Of a stretch of 33,762 nt of DNA, positions 8,766 through 16,708 are shown piece by piece. Each line of letters opens with the position of its first letter. Positions within the stretch are counted from its first letter, which is position 1. The stretch is from Kosmotogales bacterium (GTDB lineage: Bacteria; Thermotogota; Thermotogae; Petrotogales; Kosmotogaceae): positions 1 to 33,762 of the forward strand of contig JASGMR010000015.1 of the NCBI GenBank assembly GCA_030156385.1, read 5' to 3'. The notes below the pieces were generated by a model. It was not told the origin of the DNA and made no database searches. It worked only from the letters and a program-made list of their open reading frames with translations. The position numbers were made by a program, and so were the translations under genes.

Positions 8766-9407
8766 TTATAACCTTTTAAACAGTGAAATCTGTATTCTAT
8801 CCGCACAATTCTCCGCAATATCGGCAATTTTTCCGATTGCACTGATGAAATCTTTCAACTGTCTTTTTTCAGCCAACGGAAGATCCATTAGAAAAATTTC
8901 CTTTATGTTTTCTCTTTCTATTAGATCTTCCTTGTTTTCCGAATCGGAAGTATTGCTGATATACTCTTCAACTAATTTGGCATCGTTCATCAGAGAAATT
9001 GCCGCTTTTTTAGAAAATTCAAACGTGCTAAACGATGCCTGAAACTGATCCTGAATTTTTTTCTTCATTGTAATGGGAATCTCCAGCCTCTCAAGACAAT
9101 ACTTATCGGCTATTTTCTCGGCCTTGTTGGCTATTTTATCAAACCCTTCGGTCAGTCCAAGAATATCCCCTCTGAACCCCGGCATAAATGATCCACGATA
9201 CATAGATTTTTCCAGTAATCTTCTCTTCTTGTCCGCCAATGTTTCGTTATCAAAAATTTCTTTCTGCAAAACAAGAATTTTTTCTTCATCTCCTTCAACC
9301 ACACCCTTAAAAAATGCTTCTAAAAATTTCAAAGAATCCTCAATAGAATCAAGATAATCCAGAAAAAGTCCGATTACTTTCATTTCCTTTTTCCCAAAAA
9401 AAATCAT
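8766..9407 (-). CDS. DUF47 family (PhoU-like) protein
   Basis: A 213-residue all-helical protein of the DUF47/TIGR00153 family, related to the phosphate regulator PhoU. It begins MIFFGKKEMKVIGLFLDYLD and carries two metal-binding-type helices with the ExxxD pattern: GFDKIANKAEKIADKY near 87-102 and IGKIADIAENCADRIQ near the C-terminus. In many bacteria this family is encoded beside a PiT-type phosphate transporter and modulates it; no pit gene is visible here, and the partner downstream is nadE. The ATG at 9407 has GGGAGGA about 7 nt upstream. Function beyond the family name is unknown. Confidence 0.86.
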   Translation of the reverse strand: MIFFGKKEMKVIGLFLDYLDSIEDSLKFLEAFFKGVVEGDEEKILVLQKEIFDNETLADKKRRLLEKSMYRGSFMPGFRGDILGLTEGFDKIANKAEKIADKYCLERLEIPITMKKKIQDQFQASFSTFEFSKKAAISLMNDAKLVEEYISNTSDSENKEDLIERENIKEIFLMDLPLAEKRQLKDFISAIGKIADIAENCADRIQISLFKRL

Positions 9408-9514
9408 ATAATTTCCTCCCAGGAATTTTCATTGATATATACTAATTTAACATGTTTTTTATTTAAATATGCTGCAAATAAAAAAAAATGAAGAAAATCA
9501 TTCATAAAATATTA

Positions 9515-9520
9515 TATAAT
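9515..9520 (+). promoter_or_regulatory. -10 box upstream of the EFR1 ferredoxin gene
   Basis: An exact TATAAT (9515-9520) lies 21 bp before the ATG and 8 bp before the GGGAG ribosome binding site, in the divergent gap with the DUF47 gene. No good -35 box is visible, so this is only a candidate. If it is used, the leader is very short. Confidence 0.3.
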
Positions 9521-9540
9521 TTAAACTGGGAGAGTTGGCT

Positions 9541-10329
9541 ATGAACATTAAAATATTTTATTTCTCAGGTACCGGAAATTCACTGTATGTTGCAAAAGAA
9601 ATAAAAAAATATTTAAAAGACTCTGAAATAATTCCAATTGCAAAATGTATGTTGGAAGAGGAGTTCAATTTTGATTTTAAAAAGATCGGATTCGTATTTC
9701 CGGTTTATTATATGGGACTTCCAAAAATAGTGGAAGATTTCGTTAAAAGTGCTAAATTCAGACACGCAGAGTATATATTCGCTCTCGCAACGAGAGGGTC
9801 TTCTCTATCGGGCGGAACACTGAAAATGCTCAATAAATGTCTGGAAGAAAAAAGCCGTTCCCTGAATTATGGAAGGTATATAACATTCTTCAGCAATTTT
9901 ATTCCCGAATTCAAAATTCCTCCGGAAGAAAAGCAGTTAAAAATTATCGCCGACAACGAAGAAATAATATATAAATACGCTCACGAAATATACAATGAAA
10001 CGAAATCAATTTCAGGTAATTTTTCAGATTTTTTTGCGGAAAAATATCATAAAAAATACATTAAAGATATCAAAAACTCTTTCATGTATTTTCATGTTGA
10101 TAAAAAATTATGTAATAACTGTGGACTGTGCGAGCAAATATGCCCAACGAACAGCATAATACTGGATGATCTGAAAAATCCCCTGTGGAAAAACAACTGT
10201 ACTCTCTGTCTTTCGTGTTTGCATCACTGTCCCAAAAATGCCATTGATTACAAACACATGACTAAAAACAAGGAAAGATACAGTAACCCGAAAATTTCTC
10301 CAAAAGAACTCATAGATCAGAAAAAATAA
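9541..10329 (+). CDS. EFR1-type flavodoxin/ferredoxin fusion protein
   Basis: A 262-residue redox protein combining an N-terminal flavodoxin-like domain and a C-terminal two-cluster ferredoxin, the architecture called EFR1 family ferrodoxin in anaerobes. The FMN phosphate-binding loop is FSGTGNS (8-14); VFPVYYMGLP follows. The cluster ligands are C191, C194, C197, C201 and C220, C223, C226, C230, both CxxCxxCxxxCP-like, so two [4Fe-4S] clusters are expected. It probably shuttles electrons in the cytoplasm; the partner is unknown. The ATG at 9541 is chosen because GGGAG (9528-9532) is 8 nt upstream. An in-frame TTG at 9535 is too close to that site. The regulator gene downstream has its own promoter. 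Confidence 0.9.
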   Translation: MNIKIFYFSGTGNSLYVAKEIKKYLKDSEIIPIAKCMLEEEFNFDFKKIGFVFPVYYMGLPKIVEDFVKSAKFRHAEYIFALATRGSSLSGGTLKMLNKCLEEKSRSLNYGRYITFFSNFIPEFKIPPEEKQLKIIADNEEIIYKYAHEIYNETKSISGNFSDFFAEKYHKKYIKDIKNSFMYFHVDKKLCNNCGLCEQICPTNSIILDDLKNPLWKNNCTLCLSCLHHCPKNAIDYKHMTKNKERYSNPKISPKELIDQKK

Positions 10330-10333
10330 ATAC

Positions 10334-10363
10334 TTGACATTCACAATAAAATCATTATATAAT
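10334..10363 (+). promoter_or_regulatory. Consensus sigma-70-type promoter of the DUF2087 regulator gene
   Basis: TTGACA (10334-10339), an 18-bp spacer and TATAAT (10358-10363) are both exact consensus boxes. They begin 5 bp after the stop codon of the EFR1 gene. This is the best promoter match in the window. A perfect inverted repeat follows the -10 box immediately. Confidence 0.85.
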
Positions 10364-10386
10364 CTAACGTTTTATAATAACGTTAG
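10364..10386 (+). promoter_or_regulatory. Perfect inverted repeat over the predicted transcription start (candidate operator)
   Basis: CTAACGTT (10364-10371) and AACGTTAG (10379-10386) are exact reverse complements around a 7-bp AT spacer. Each arm contains the self-complementary AACGTT. The element starts at the base after the -10 box and ends 5 bp before the ribosome binding site, so a bound protein would block initiation. Autorepression by the regulator encoded downstream is the simplest reading. A short RNA hairpin near the 5' end is the alternative. Confidence 0.6.
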
Positions 10387-10402
10387 TATATGGGGTGATT
10401 TT

Positions 10403-11152
10403 ATGAAAAACGAGTCAATAGACCTCTTAAAAATTGAGGAATTAAAAAATGGATATTTCTTCGATAAAGAGACCGGAATATTCGAATGTATCGTCTGTGG
10501 TAAGCAATTCAAAGACGGATTTGTTTACAACTCGAATAAAGGAAGCTGTATCGCGGATAAAGCAATTAAAATTCATATTCGCGAAGAACACAACGGTGTT
10601 CTGGATTTTCTGTTGAACCTGGATAAAAAGGATAACGGACTCAATGAAACTCAAAAAGCCCTTTTAAAACAGTTTTTCCTCTCAAAAAAAGACAAAGAAA
10701 TATCCAAAAATATGAATCTCTCCCTCTCAAATATAAGAAATCACAGGTACAGGTTACGCGAAAGGTACAGACAGGATAAGATTTTTCTCGCAATAATGGA
10801 AATCCTTGAACTGAATTCCAGCAAAGAATCGGACCTTATTACATTAACCGGGAAAAATATCCCCGAAGATGATCGGTCGTTGATAACAGAAAAAGAGGAA
10901 GAAGAGGTTTTGAAGAAGTATTTCGATGAGGCTGGGAAAATATTGAATTTTCCTAAAAAGCAGAAAAAAAAGCTCATCATTCTGAATAAGATAGTCAACG
11001 ATTTCAAGAGGGGAAAATCTTATTCGGAAAAGGAAGTGAATGAGATTCTCAAAGAAAGATTTTTTGATTTCGTCACTCTGAGAAGATATATGATCGAGTA
11101 TGGATTTCTCCGGAGAAATAAAGATGGAACTGATTATAGAATTAAAGAATGA
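10403..11152 (+). CDS. HTH regulator with C-terminal DUF2087 domain
   Basis: A 249-residue predicted transcription factor. Residues 29-63 contain a CIVCGKQF...H...H arrangement that could bind zinc. Residues 80-120 (LNETQKALLKQFFLSKK...SLSNIRNHRYRLRERYRQ) look like a LuxR/sigma-70-region-4 type helix-turn-helix. Residues 183-247 (FPKKQKKKLIILNKIVNDF...FDFVTLRRYMIEYGFLRR) match DUF2087, a domain found at the end of several Firmicute regulators. The ATG at 10403 has GGGGTGA 4 nt upstream; an in-frame upstream start at 10334 would lie within the -35 box. The EFR1 gene upstream could be a target. Ligand unknown. Confidence 0.78.
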   Translation: MKNESIDLLKIEELKNGYFFDKETGIFECIVCGKQFKDGFVYNSNKGSCIADKAIKIHIREEHNGVLDFLLNLDKKDNGLNETQKALLKQFFLSKKDKEISKNMNLSLSNIRNHRYRLRERYRQDKIFLAIMEILELNSSKESDLITLTGKNIPEDDRSLITEKEEEEVLKKYFDEAGKILNFPKKQKKKLIILNKIVNDFKRGKSYSEKEVNEILKERFFDFVTLRRYMIEYGFLRRNKDGTDYRIKE

Positions 11153-11154
11153 AT

Positions 11155-11182
11155 AAAAAAGGGGGTTTTGGACCCCTTTTTT
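11155..11182. terminator. Bidirectional intrinsic terminator
   Basis: The arms AAAAAAGGGG (11155-11164) and CCCCTTTTTT (11173-11182) pair around an 8-nt loop. The T-run on each strand lets it end both the DUF2087 regulator transcript (plus) and the M42 peptidase transcript (minus). It sits exactly between the two convergent genes. Confidence 0.85.
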
Positions 11183-11183
11183 A

Positions 11184-12212
11184 TTATTCCTGAATATATT
11201 TCAAAAGCAATTCCAGAGTATTTTTTATTCCTTCTCTATGGGTTCTTTCATAACCATGAGAAGCGGAAACTCCGGGGCCGATCAATCCATGTTTTATTTC
11301 ATATCCGGCTCTCAGAGTTGCTTCAACATCGGAACCGTATGATGGATAAATATCGACGGCATAATTCAGTTTCTCATTTTTTGCCACGTTTATCAATTTA
11401 GTGGTAACATCGTAATCATAGGGTCCGCCGCTATCTTTAGCACAGATTGAAACTTTGTATTCATCAGTTTTGAGATCGTCTCCAACGGCGCCCATATCAA
11501 CGGATATCATTTCAACCACATCATCGGGAATACATGAACCGCCGTGACCGACTTCTTCATAAGTTGTAAAAATGAGATAAATTTTTCTTTTAAGATCGAT
11601 TTTATTTTCTTTTATATATCTGGCAAGAGAAACAAGCACACCTGCGGATGCTTTATCATCCAGATGTCTGCTCTTTATAAATCCTTTTTTTGTCATCTTG
11701 GTTCTGGGATCGATCGAGATAAAATCCCCAACACTGACCCCTAATTCTTCCACATCTTCTCTTTTATTCACTTTCTCATCCAGAACGACTTCAACGTTTT
11801 TATCGGTTCTTTCCTCTTTTCCCAGATTTCCATTCACATGGACTGCCGGATCGATATGCTTGAAAGTTCCTTCGAATTCTCTACCATCTCTCGTATGAAT
11901 AATACAATCTTCGTTCTCAATCAAAACAAAGGGATATGATCCCACATTCGTTATTCTGAGCCTCCCGTTGGATTTGATAGATCTGACCATGCCTCCAAGA
12001 GTGTCAATATGTGCAGCTAAAACGAGAGGATCAAGATCTCCCCCAAGCTGAACCACAATATTTCCTTTTAAACTTCTATAAAATTTGCAACCGAGTTCTT
12101 TAAAAACCGTTTGCAAATATTTCTCTGCTTTTTTCGTATATCCCGTTGGGCTGGGTATTTTACAGAGCTCTACAACGGTATTCACTGCGAAATCAACATA
12201 TTTTTCGTCCAC
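11184..12212 (-). CDS. M42 family metallo-aminopeptidase
   Basis: A 342-residue cytoplasmic dinuclear-metal aminopeptidase of the glutamyl aminopeptidase/tetrahedral (TET) family. Metal and catalytic residues are visible: H68 and D70 in AAHIDTLGG, D185 in RHLDDKASAG, E219/E220 in TTYEEVGHGG, D239 in VDMGA and H319 in SASHGYERTH. The start is GTG at 12212, with GGGAGTGA about 6 nt upstream. A terminator hairpin separates it from the coiled-coil gene upstream on the same strand, so expression may be partly independent. It likely trims peptides after proteolysis; exact specificity (acidic, basic or hydrophobic) cannot be read from the sequence. Confidence 0.93.
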   Translation of the reverse strand: MDEKYVDFAVNTVVELCKIPSPTGYTKKAEKYLQTVFKELGCKFYRSLKGNIVVQLGGDLDPLVLAAHIDTLGGMVRSIKSNGRLRITNVGSYPFVLIENEDCIIHTRDGREFEGTFKHIDPAVHVNGNLGKEERTDKNVEVVLDEKVNKREDVEELGVSVGDFISIDPRTKMTKKGFIKSRHLDDKASAGVLVSLARYIKENKIDLKRKIYLIFTTYEEVGHGGSCIPDDVVEMISVDMGAVGDDLKTDEYKVSICAKDSGGPYDYDVTTKLINVAKNEKLNYAVDIYPSYGSDVEATLRAGYEIKHGLIGPGVSASHGYERTHREGIKNTLELLLKYIQE

Positions 12213-12225
12213 GGCTTCTCACTCC

Positions 12226-12253
12226 CAAAAATAAAACAGGCCCCCAAGGGGCC
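12226..12253 (-). terminator. Intrinsic terminator between the ABC/coiled-coil genes and the M42 gene
   Basis: On the minus strand GGCCCC (12253-12248) and GGGGCC (12244-12239) pair around a 3-nt loop and are followed by TGTTTTATTTTT. It starts 6 bp after the stop of the coiled-coil gene and ends just before the ribosome binding site of the M42 gene. Read-through probably supplies part of M42 expression; no separate promoter was found. Confidence 0.75.
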
Positions 12254-12258
12254 CGTCT

Positions 12259-12687
12259 TTATAATATTATTTTTCCATCTTTTCCCTTTTTGTTCTGATT
12301 TCCAAGAGTATCGACAAAATTCGGAGGAGCAATATCTATATTTCCAGAATGTTGTCTCTGAGCTTCTTCCAGTTTTTTTCTGTACTCATTAACCTGCTCT
12401 TTGATGTCACTGACATCTCCTTCAAGCCATTTATAAATACTGTCTGTTATCCTTTTCTCGGTAATAGAAGTGTCCTGATCTTCCTCAATCAGTCCTGCTT
12501 CTTTTGTGATTTTCAATTCTTCCTTAACGGCCAGCTGAATAGTTGTAAGAGTAATTTCTTTGTTCGACATTTCTTTTATAAGTCTTAACAAAACATTATT
12601 TTTCAATCTAATATCATCCAGCGATGCTTCCATCGTTTCTAATTTGCTCATCAAACCAGATAAAAGCTGTTCTATCGATACCTGCAT
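12259..12687 (-). CDS. Small hypothetical protein with coiled-coil segments
   Basis: I do not recognise this 142-residue protein. It is charged and mostly helical. A heptad-like N-terminal stretch (about 4-45, with LLSGLMSKLETMEASLDDI) and a second helical stretch (about 85-112, ending KKLEEAQRQ) suggest coiled coils. The tail is polar and rich in Asn and Lys. No signal peptide, membrane segment or cysteine is present. The ATG at 12687 is 4 bp from the stop of the ABC permease gene, whose last codons supply the AAGGGA ribosome binding site, so translation is probably coupled. It may be an accessory subunit of the exporter, by position only. Confidence 0.7.
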   Translation of the reverse strand: MQVSIEQLLSGLMSKLETMEASLDDIRLKNNVLLRLIKEMSNKEITLTTIQLAVKEELKITKEAGLIEEDQDTSITEKRITDSIYKWLEGDVSDIKEQVNEYRKKLEEAQRQHSGNIDIAPPNFVDTLGNQNKKGKDGKIIL

Positions 12688-12691
12688 TGTT

Positions 12692-14275
12692 TCACATCCC
12701 TTCTTTTATTTTTTTAATCTCCGAGTTCAATTTTTTAGATGTAATTCTCAAACTAAAAAATGATACCAAAACCGGAATAGCTATCGCTATCACGGCAAGT
12801 ATTGTATCATTATTAATTATTCCATGCAACCATTCATTCAATCCTTCGCTGGAAAAGGAATTCAAATAAACTCCCGGCACTATTATCGTTCCGAAGGCTA
12901 TAAGAATTGTAACCAGTTCGAGTATCAAAACCTGTTTTGTTCCGAGTCTTTTCATCTGAGCACCCGCTTTGAACGCTCCGGAAGACAGATAAAAATATGC
13001 CCCCAATTTGGCAGAAACATAGAACGTTATCCCTGCAGTTATTATCGTGAGCAATGACAGAGGATTGAACCCATAAAAAATCATTCCTACCACCAGGATC
13101 AGCATATATTCCAAAGTGAAAACACCCATGACAATTTTTATTTTACTTTCAAACAGACTTTTGAATTTTATTGGAAACGAAAGTGGGATCGGCCAACTCG
13201 TGAATTCCGGCGCAAGCTGAATGACCATGAGTTGGGATGAATAAAACGATGCGATAATCACCATGAAAATCGTCGGCATCAATATGTCCTGAGAAACAAA
13301 CATCATAAGAGCTCCCAGAATTATGGGATAAAACATGAAAAACATTGAATTTCCTTCGCGGGAGAGTATTTTGAAATCCTTCTGCATCACTCCCATTTTT
13401 TTGTTGAAGTTCACCTTACCCCACGTTCTGGAACTTCCCGATCCGGCACCCTCAAAGGCCTTTTTATTCGCAATTCTGAATGTTATTCTGAAAATCCAGA
13501 TGACGAGAACTATGAGTAACAGCCAGTCGATTAAACTTCCATTTGCAGCTTTTAAAACCCATGTTGACGGTATTAATTCGTTCGTTCCAAAGGAAACAAA
13601 AAAATCTATTAGCTTTTCACTCGGATTTCTTATCATCGAAGTCATATAAATCAACCCCAAAAATATTACAACATCCAATAACACCAATATTCCGCTTATT
13701 TTCTTTGAAGTTACCGCAGATATCTTTCCCGAAAGCAAACACGCGATCAGAAAAGATATCACCAGAGGCAAAGCGTAGGTTACGATTATGAGCGGTAGTA
13801 CGAGAACATATCCCATAACACCCTTAGTGAACATATAAGCTAAAAATACCGGTATGAACATGGCAATCGTCATGAAAGAACTTATAATTGCATCTACCGA
13901 TTTATAGACGAGCAAAATCCCTTTACTCACAGGAAGTGTTCTCAGGAATGCGAGTTCTGTTTCATCGCTCAGGGAATAGATCAAATATGGCAGGAAATTC
14001 ATCAGCATAACCGCCATTAGTATGAATACAACCAGAGCAAAGAATAAATCGGCGAGATTGTAACCGCTGGGTATGAGACTGTTGGGACCCAACTCCAGCG
14101 AAGCGAGCTGGTCGAACGCTGATGACATCACTGGAAATAAAGATATTCCGAAAATTGCCACGAATATTATAAAATACAGAATCATCATCTTCGGATTGGT
14201 TCTTCGTCCTCCTTTCATCTTCGGAGGACTGAAATTCATCAATCTGTACTTAATTAGTATTCCAAATTCTCTCAT
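12692..14275 (-). CDS. ABC exporter permease (ABC-2-like)
   Basis: A 527-residue membrane protein with roughly 12 hydrophobic helices and no ATPase domain. The cytoplasmic N-terminus (about 1-30, KYRLMNFSPPKMKGGRR) precedes the first helix. A soluble loop around 280-305 (GAGSGSSRTWGKVNFNKKMG) splits two membrane halves. The motif SLSDETELAFLRTLPVSKGILLVYK resembles the amphipathic coupling region of large ABC-2-type permeases (putative ABC exporter family). It follows the ATPase gene by 11 bp on the same strand, so the two presumably form one exporter. The substrate is unknown. Confidence 0.85.
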   Translation of the reverse strand: MREFGILIKYRLMNFSPPKMKGGRRTNPKMMILYFIIFVAIFGISLFPVMSSAFDQLASLELGPNSLIPSGYNLADLFFALVVFILMAVMLMNFLPYLIYSLSDETELAFLRTLPVSKGILLVYKSVDAIISSFMTIAMFIPVFLAYMFTKGVMGYVLVLPLIIVTYALPLVISFLIACLLSGKISAVTSKKISGILVLLDVVIFLGLIYMTSMIRNPSEKLIDFFVSFGTNELIPSTWVLKAANGSLIDWLLLIVLVIWIFRITFRIANKKAFEGAGSGSSRTWGKVNFNKKMGVMQKDFKILSREGNSMFFMFYPIILGALMMFVSQDILMPTIFMVIIASFYSSQLMVIQLAPEFTSWPIPLSFPIKFKSLFESKIKIVMGVFTLEYMLILVVGMIFYGFNPLSLLTIITAGITFYVSAKLGAYFYLSSGAFKAGAQMKRLGTKQVLILELVTILIAFGTIIVPGVYLNSFSSEGLNEWLHGIINNDTILAVIAIAIPVLVSFFSLRITSKKLNSEIKKIKEGM

Positions 14276-14286
14276 AATAAACCCTT

Positions 14287-15054
14287 CTAATCGTTTAGCT
14301 GTTCAATGATGTCTCCGAATTCCGCTCCTCCGGTCAATTCGAGGAAAAGATCCTCAAGACTGTCGGTCGTTTTTCCGGATTTTTTTCTCAGCTCTTCGAG
14401 AGTACCCTCTGCGATCAATTTTCCATCTTTTATTATTCCTATTCTGTCACACATTTTTTCAGCTATTTCCAGAACATGAGTCGTCATGAATATTGTCGTT
14501 TCGTTCTCGTCGGCCATTTTTCTGAGCCAGAGTTTCAATATCTTTGCACTCCTCGCATCCAGGCCAACTGTCGGCTCATCGAGAAAGAGAACCTTCGGTT
14601 TTCTCATCAGGGAAACCGCAAGCATGAGTTTTTGCCTCATACCATGAGAGTAATCACTGATATATTTTTCAAGAAAATCGATTTCAAAAGCTTTGCAAAT
14701 GTCATCCAGTCTTTTGACCGTCTCTTCTTTATCTAGTCCGTATATTTCCATTAAAAAATTTGCAAATTCCCATCCTTTAAGGTTATCGTACATTTTCGGT
14801 TCATCAGGAACGAACGCGATTTTTCTTTTTATTTTTATCTCGTCTGTGGTCATATCCAAATCCAGAATTCTTACGCTTCCTTCCGTGGGCATCAATATGC
14901 CGGTCAGCATTTTAATAGTCGTGGTCTTTCCGGCGCCGTTTGGGCCCAAAAATCCGTATATTTCTCCGGATGTGACGTTAAGATTCAAATCTTCAACGGC
15001 TACTTTCTTACCGAACACTTTTTTTAAATTTTCAGCCTGTATTATTTCACTCAC
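14287..15054 (-). CDS. ABC exporter ATP-binding protein
   Basis: A 255-residue ABC ATPase of the DRA/ABC-2 exporter type. Walker A is GPNGAGKTT (37-45), the signature is SHGMRQK (136-142), and Walker B is VLFLDEPTVGLD (155-166). The H-loop is in MTTHVLEIAEKM. The start codon GTG (15054-15052) overlaps the 3' end of the Ldh-type dehydrogenase gene by 8 bp, and the upstream gene's last codons provide GGGAAAGGA. This indicates translational coupling to a metabolic gene, which is unusual for an exporter. The permease gene follows 11 bp downstream. Confidence 0.93.
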   Translation of the reverse strand: MSEIIQAENLKKVFGKKVAVEDLNLNVTSGEIYGFLGPNGAGKTTTIKMLTGILMPTEGSVRILDLDMTTDEIKIKRKIAFVPDEPKMYDNLKGWEFANFLMEIYGLDKEETVKRLDDICKAFEIDFLEKYISDYSHGMRQKLMLAVSLMRKPKVLFLDEPTVGLDARSAKILKLWLRKMADENETTIFMTTHVLEIAEKMCDRIGIIKDGKLIAEGTLEELRKKSGKTTDSLEDLFLELTGGAEFGDIIEQLND

Positions 15055-16174
15055 TCCTTTCCCAGGGAAATTTGTAATTCAATTCAAATTCATCTCTCAA
15101 TTCAACAAACTGGTCTCTGAGTATTTTATTCAAAGGTGCTCCCTTATCTTTTCTTTCCTGCATAACCAGATATTCCTTCTCTCCCGCGGTGTAAATCCTT
15201 TCCTCTCCGGGAGCCTTTTGAGAATTTCTGAGATCTCTTAAAATTTTTCCCGTTGTTTTTTTAAATTCATCCAGTTCCGTGAATGCCTCAATATTGATCG
15301 CTATGAAAAAATGACCTAAATGGTAGGGCACTCTTTTTCCTTCACTGTCAAATCCGCTCAGCATTTTAAGGTAATTACCCGACTGCAGGGCGGCAGATAA
15401 TATTTCAACAACGGTCGCATATCCATAACCTTTATAACCGGACGTTTCTTCTCCTATTCCTCCAAGTGGAACGAGTGCCGCATCTCCGGTATTTAAATCC
15501 TTGAGAATCTGGTGGGTATCCGTCCTTGCTTTTCCATCTTTTCCTATCACCCAACCTTCGGGCAACTCTTTTCCCGCTCTATCGTAAACTTCTATTTTTC
15601 CTCTCTGTGAAACCGATGTTGCACAATCTAGAAAAAATGGGAATTCTTCATCGGAAGGTATTCCAAAGGTCAAAGGATTCGTCCCGAGCATATTTTCAAT
15701 TCCAAACGTCGGTGCAATTGAAGGCCTTGCGTTAGTCCCGGTGATGCCTATCATTCCTTCTTCTACAGCCATTAAGGGATAATACCCCGCTATACCGTAA
15801 TGGGTTGAGTTTTTTACAGCCACCATTCCGATTCCACATTTCTTCGCTTTTTCAATAGCGAGTTTCATAGCTCTGTATCCAATGACATGTCCCATTCCAT
15901 CGTGTCCGTCAACCAAAGCGGTAGCCAATGTTTCTTTTATCACTTCGAATTTCGTCACCGGATTTTGAATTCCAAGTTTTATCCTGTCAACGTATATCGG
16001 TTTCAATCTTCCTATTCCATGCGAATCTATTCCTCTCTTATCGGCTTCTATCAAAACGTCTGTACATATCGCCGCATCCTCTTTCGGAACACCGAGAGCC
16101 ATAAAACAATCTTTCATGAAATTTTCTATAATATTAAACTTCAAATATACTACATCGTCATAAACCATATCCAT
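15047..16174 (-). CDS. Ldh2-type (malate/L-lactate/ureidoglycolate) dehydrogenase
   Basis: A 375-residue NAD(P)-dependent 2-hydroxyacid dehydrogenase of the Ldh_2 (type-2 malate/L-lactate dehydrogenase) family, distinct from the Rossmann-fold LDH/MDH. Signatures are DKRGIDSHGIGRL (45-57), VKNSTHYGIAGYY near 125, and TNARPSIAP followed by LGTNPLTFGIP. Members oxidise or reduce malate, L-lactate, sulfolactate, ureidoglycolate or delta1-piperideine carboxylate; which one applies cannot be told here. The ATG at 16174 has GAGGTGATCG upstream. The gene lies 12 bp downstream of the SecB-like gene and overlaps the ABC ATPase gene. Confidence 0.9.
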   Translation of the reverse strand: MDMVYDDVVYLKFNIIENFMKDCFMALGVPKEDAAICTDVLIEADKRGIDSHGIGRLKPIYVDRIKLGIQNPVTKFEVIKETLATALVDGHDGMGHVIGYRAMKLAIEKAKKCGIGMVAVKNSTHYGIAGYYPLMAVEEGMIGITGTNARPSIAPTFGIENMLGTNPLTFGIPSDEEFPFFLDCATSVSQRGKIEVYDRAGKELPEGWVIGKDGKARTDTHQILKDLNTGDAALVPLGGIGEETSGYKGYGYATVVEILSAALQSGNYLKMLSGFDSEGKRVPYHLGHFFIAINIEAFTELDEFKKTTGKILRDLRNSQKAPGEERIYTAGEKEYLVMQERKDKGAPLNKILRDQFVELRDEFELNYKFPWERSE

Positions 16175-16186
16175 TGATCGATCACC

Positions 16187-16630
16187 TCACATGATAATTG
16201 GTAAATTAAAGGGTTTCATACCACTTTTCCCGGTCGAATTGTTGAATTCCTGCCTAAGATAAGGCCACACAATCCTCGGAATATGTTTCTGTAAAAAGAA
16301 TTTCTTTATTTTTTCAAGGCTGATATCGTATTCCACAGTGCCTATGTCCTTCATTGAAAAAATCACCTTATAATCAACTTCGAATGTAAAAAACGGTGCT
16401 CCATCGTAATTCAATTTTATGTTGAAATTGATGTTTGCCTTCAATATCTTTTCCTCAGTTTCAATTTCACCGGGTTTTATATTTATTTTAACTTCAAATT
16501 TGTTAGTAGTGGGTTTAATTTCCACTTTCGAATAATTGAGTCTTGATATATAGATATCGATGAGGCCAAGATTCGATATGAGCTCGTTGAAAGTTAAAAT
16601 TTCGCTCTGATTCAATTTTATATTTTCCAT
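16187..16630 (-). CDS. SecB-like protein
   Basis: A 147-residue cytoplasmic protein whose C-terminal part (118-146) reads PRIVWPYLRQEFNN, then TGKSGMKPFNLPI. This closely follows the conserved SecB end (PxxRxxxxxxxxxxGFPPLNLPP). The middle is alternating beta strands (EIKPTTNKFEVKINIKP, ILKANINFNIKLNYDG, FFTFEVDYKVIFSM), as in the SecB sheet, and one C-terminal helix precedes the WPYLR motif. SecB is a tetrameric export chaperone known mainly from Proteobacteria; SecB-like outliers occur elsewhere, some with toxin-antitoxin pairs. No toxin genes are adjacent here. The ATG at 16630 has GAGGAGA 4 nt upstream. Fold assignment is by eye. Confidence 0.6.
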   Translation of the reverse strand: MENIKLNQSEILTFNELISNLGLIDIYISRLNYSKVEIKPTTNKFEVKINIKPGEIETEEKILKANINFNIKLNYDGAPFFTFEVDYKVIFSMKDIGTVEYDISLEKIKKFFLQKHIPRIVWPYLRQEFNNSTGKSGMKPFNLPIIM

Positions 16631-16642
16631 AACGTCTCCTCA

Positions 16643-16673
16643 CAAAAAAAGTGCTGCCCTTTTTTAGGACAGC
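16643..16673 (-). terminator. Intrinsic-terminator-like hairpin in the SecB-like leader
   Basis: On the minus strand GCTGTCC (16673-16667) and GGGCAGC (16659-16653) form a 7-bp stem with one G-U pair and a 7-nt A-rich loop, followed by AC and seven T. It ends only 2-3 nt before the ribosome binding site of the SecB-like gene. It therefore lies inside the leader, not behind an upstream gene, and may act as an attenuator. Confidence 0.6.
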
Positions 16674-16708
16674 GAAGCGGTTTTACTGAGGGTTACCTCA
16701 ACGTAATT

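Noticed and set aside
14693-15241. A 182-codon plus-strand frame
   Set aside because: It is antisense to the ABC ATPase and dehydrogenase genes, both with full family motifs.
16187-16630. Toxin-antitoxin-chaperone module around the SecB-like gene
   Set aside because: No small toxin or antitoxin gene is adjacent; the neighbours are a dehydrogenase gene and, divergently, nfnA.
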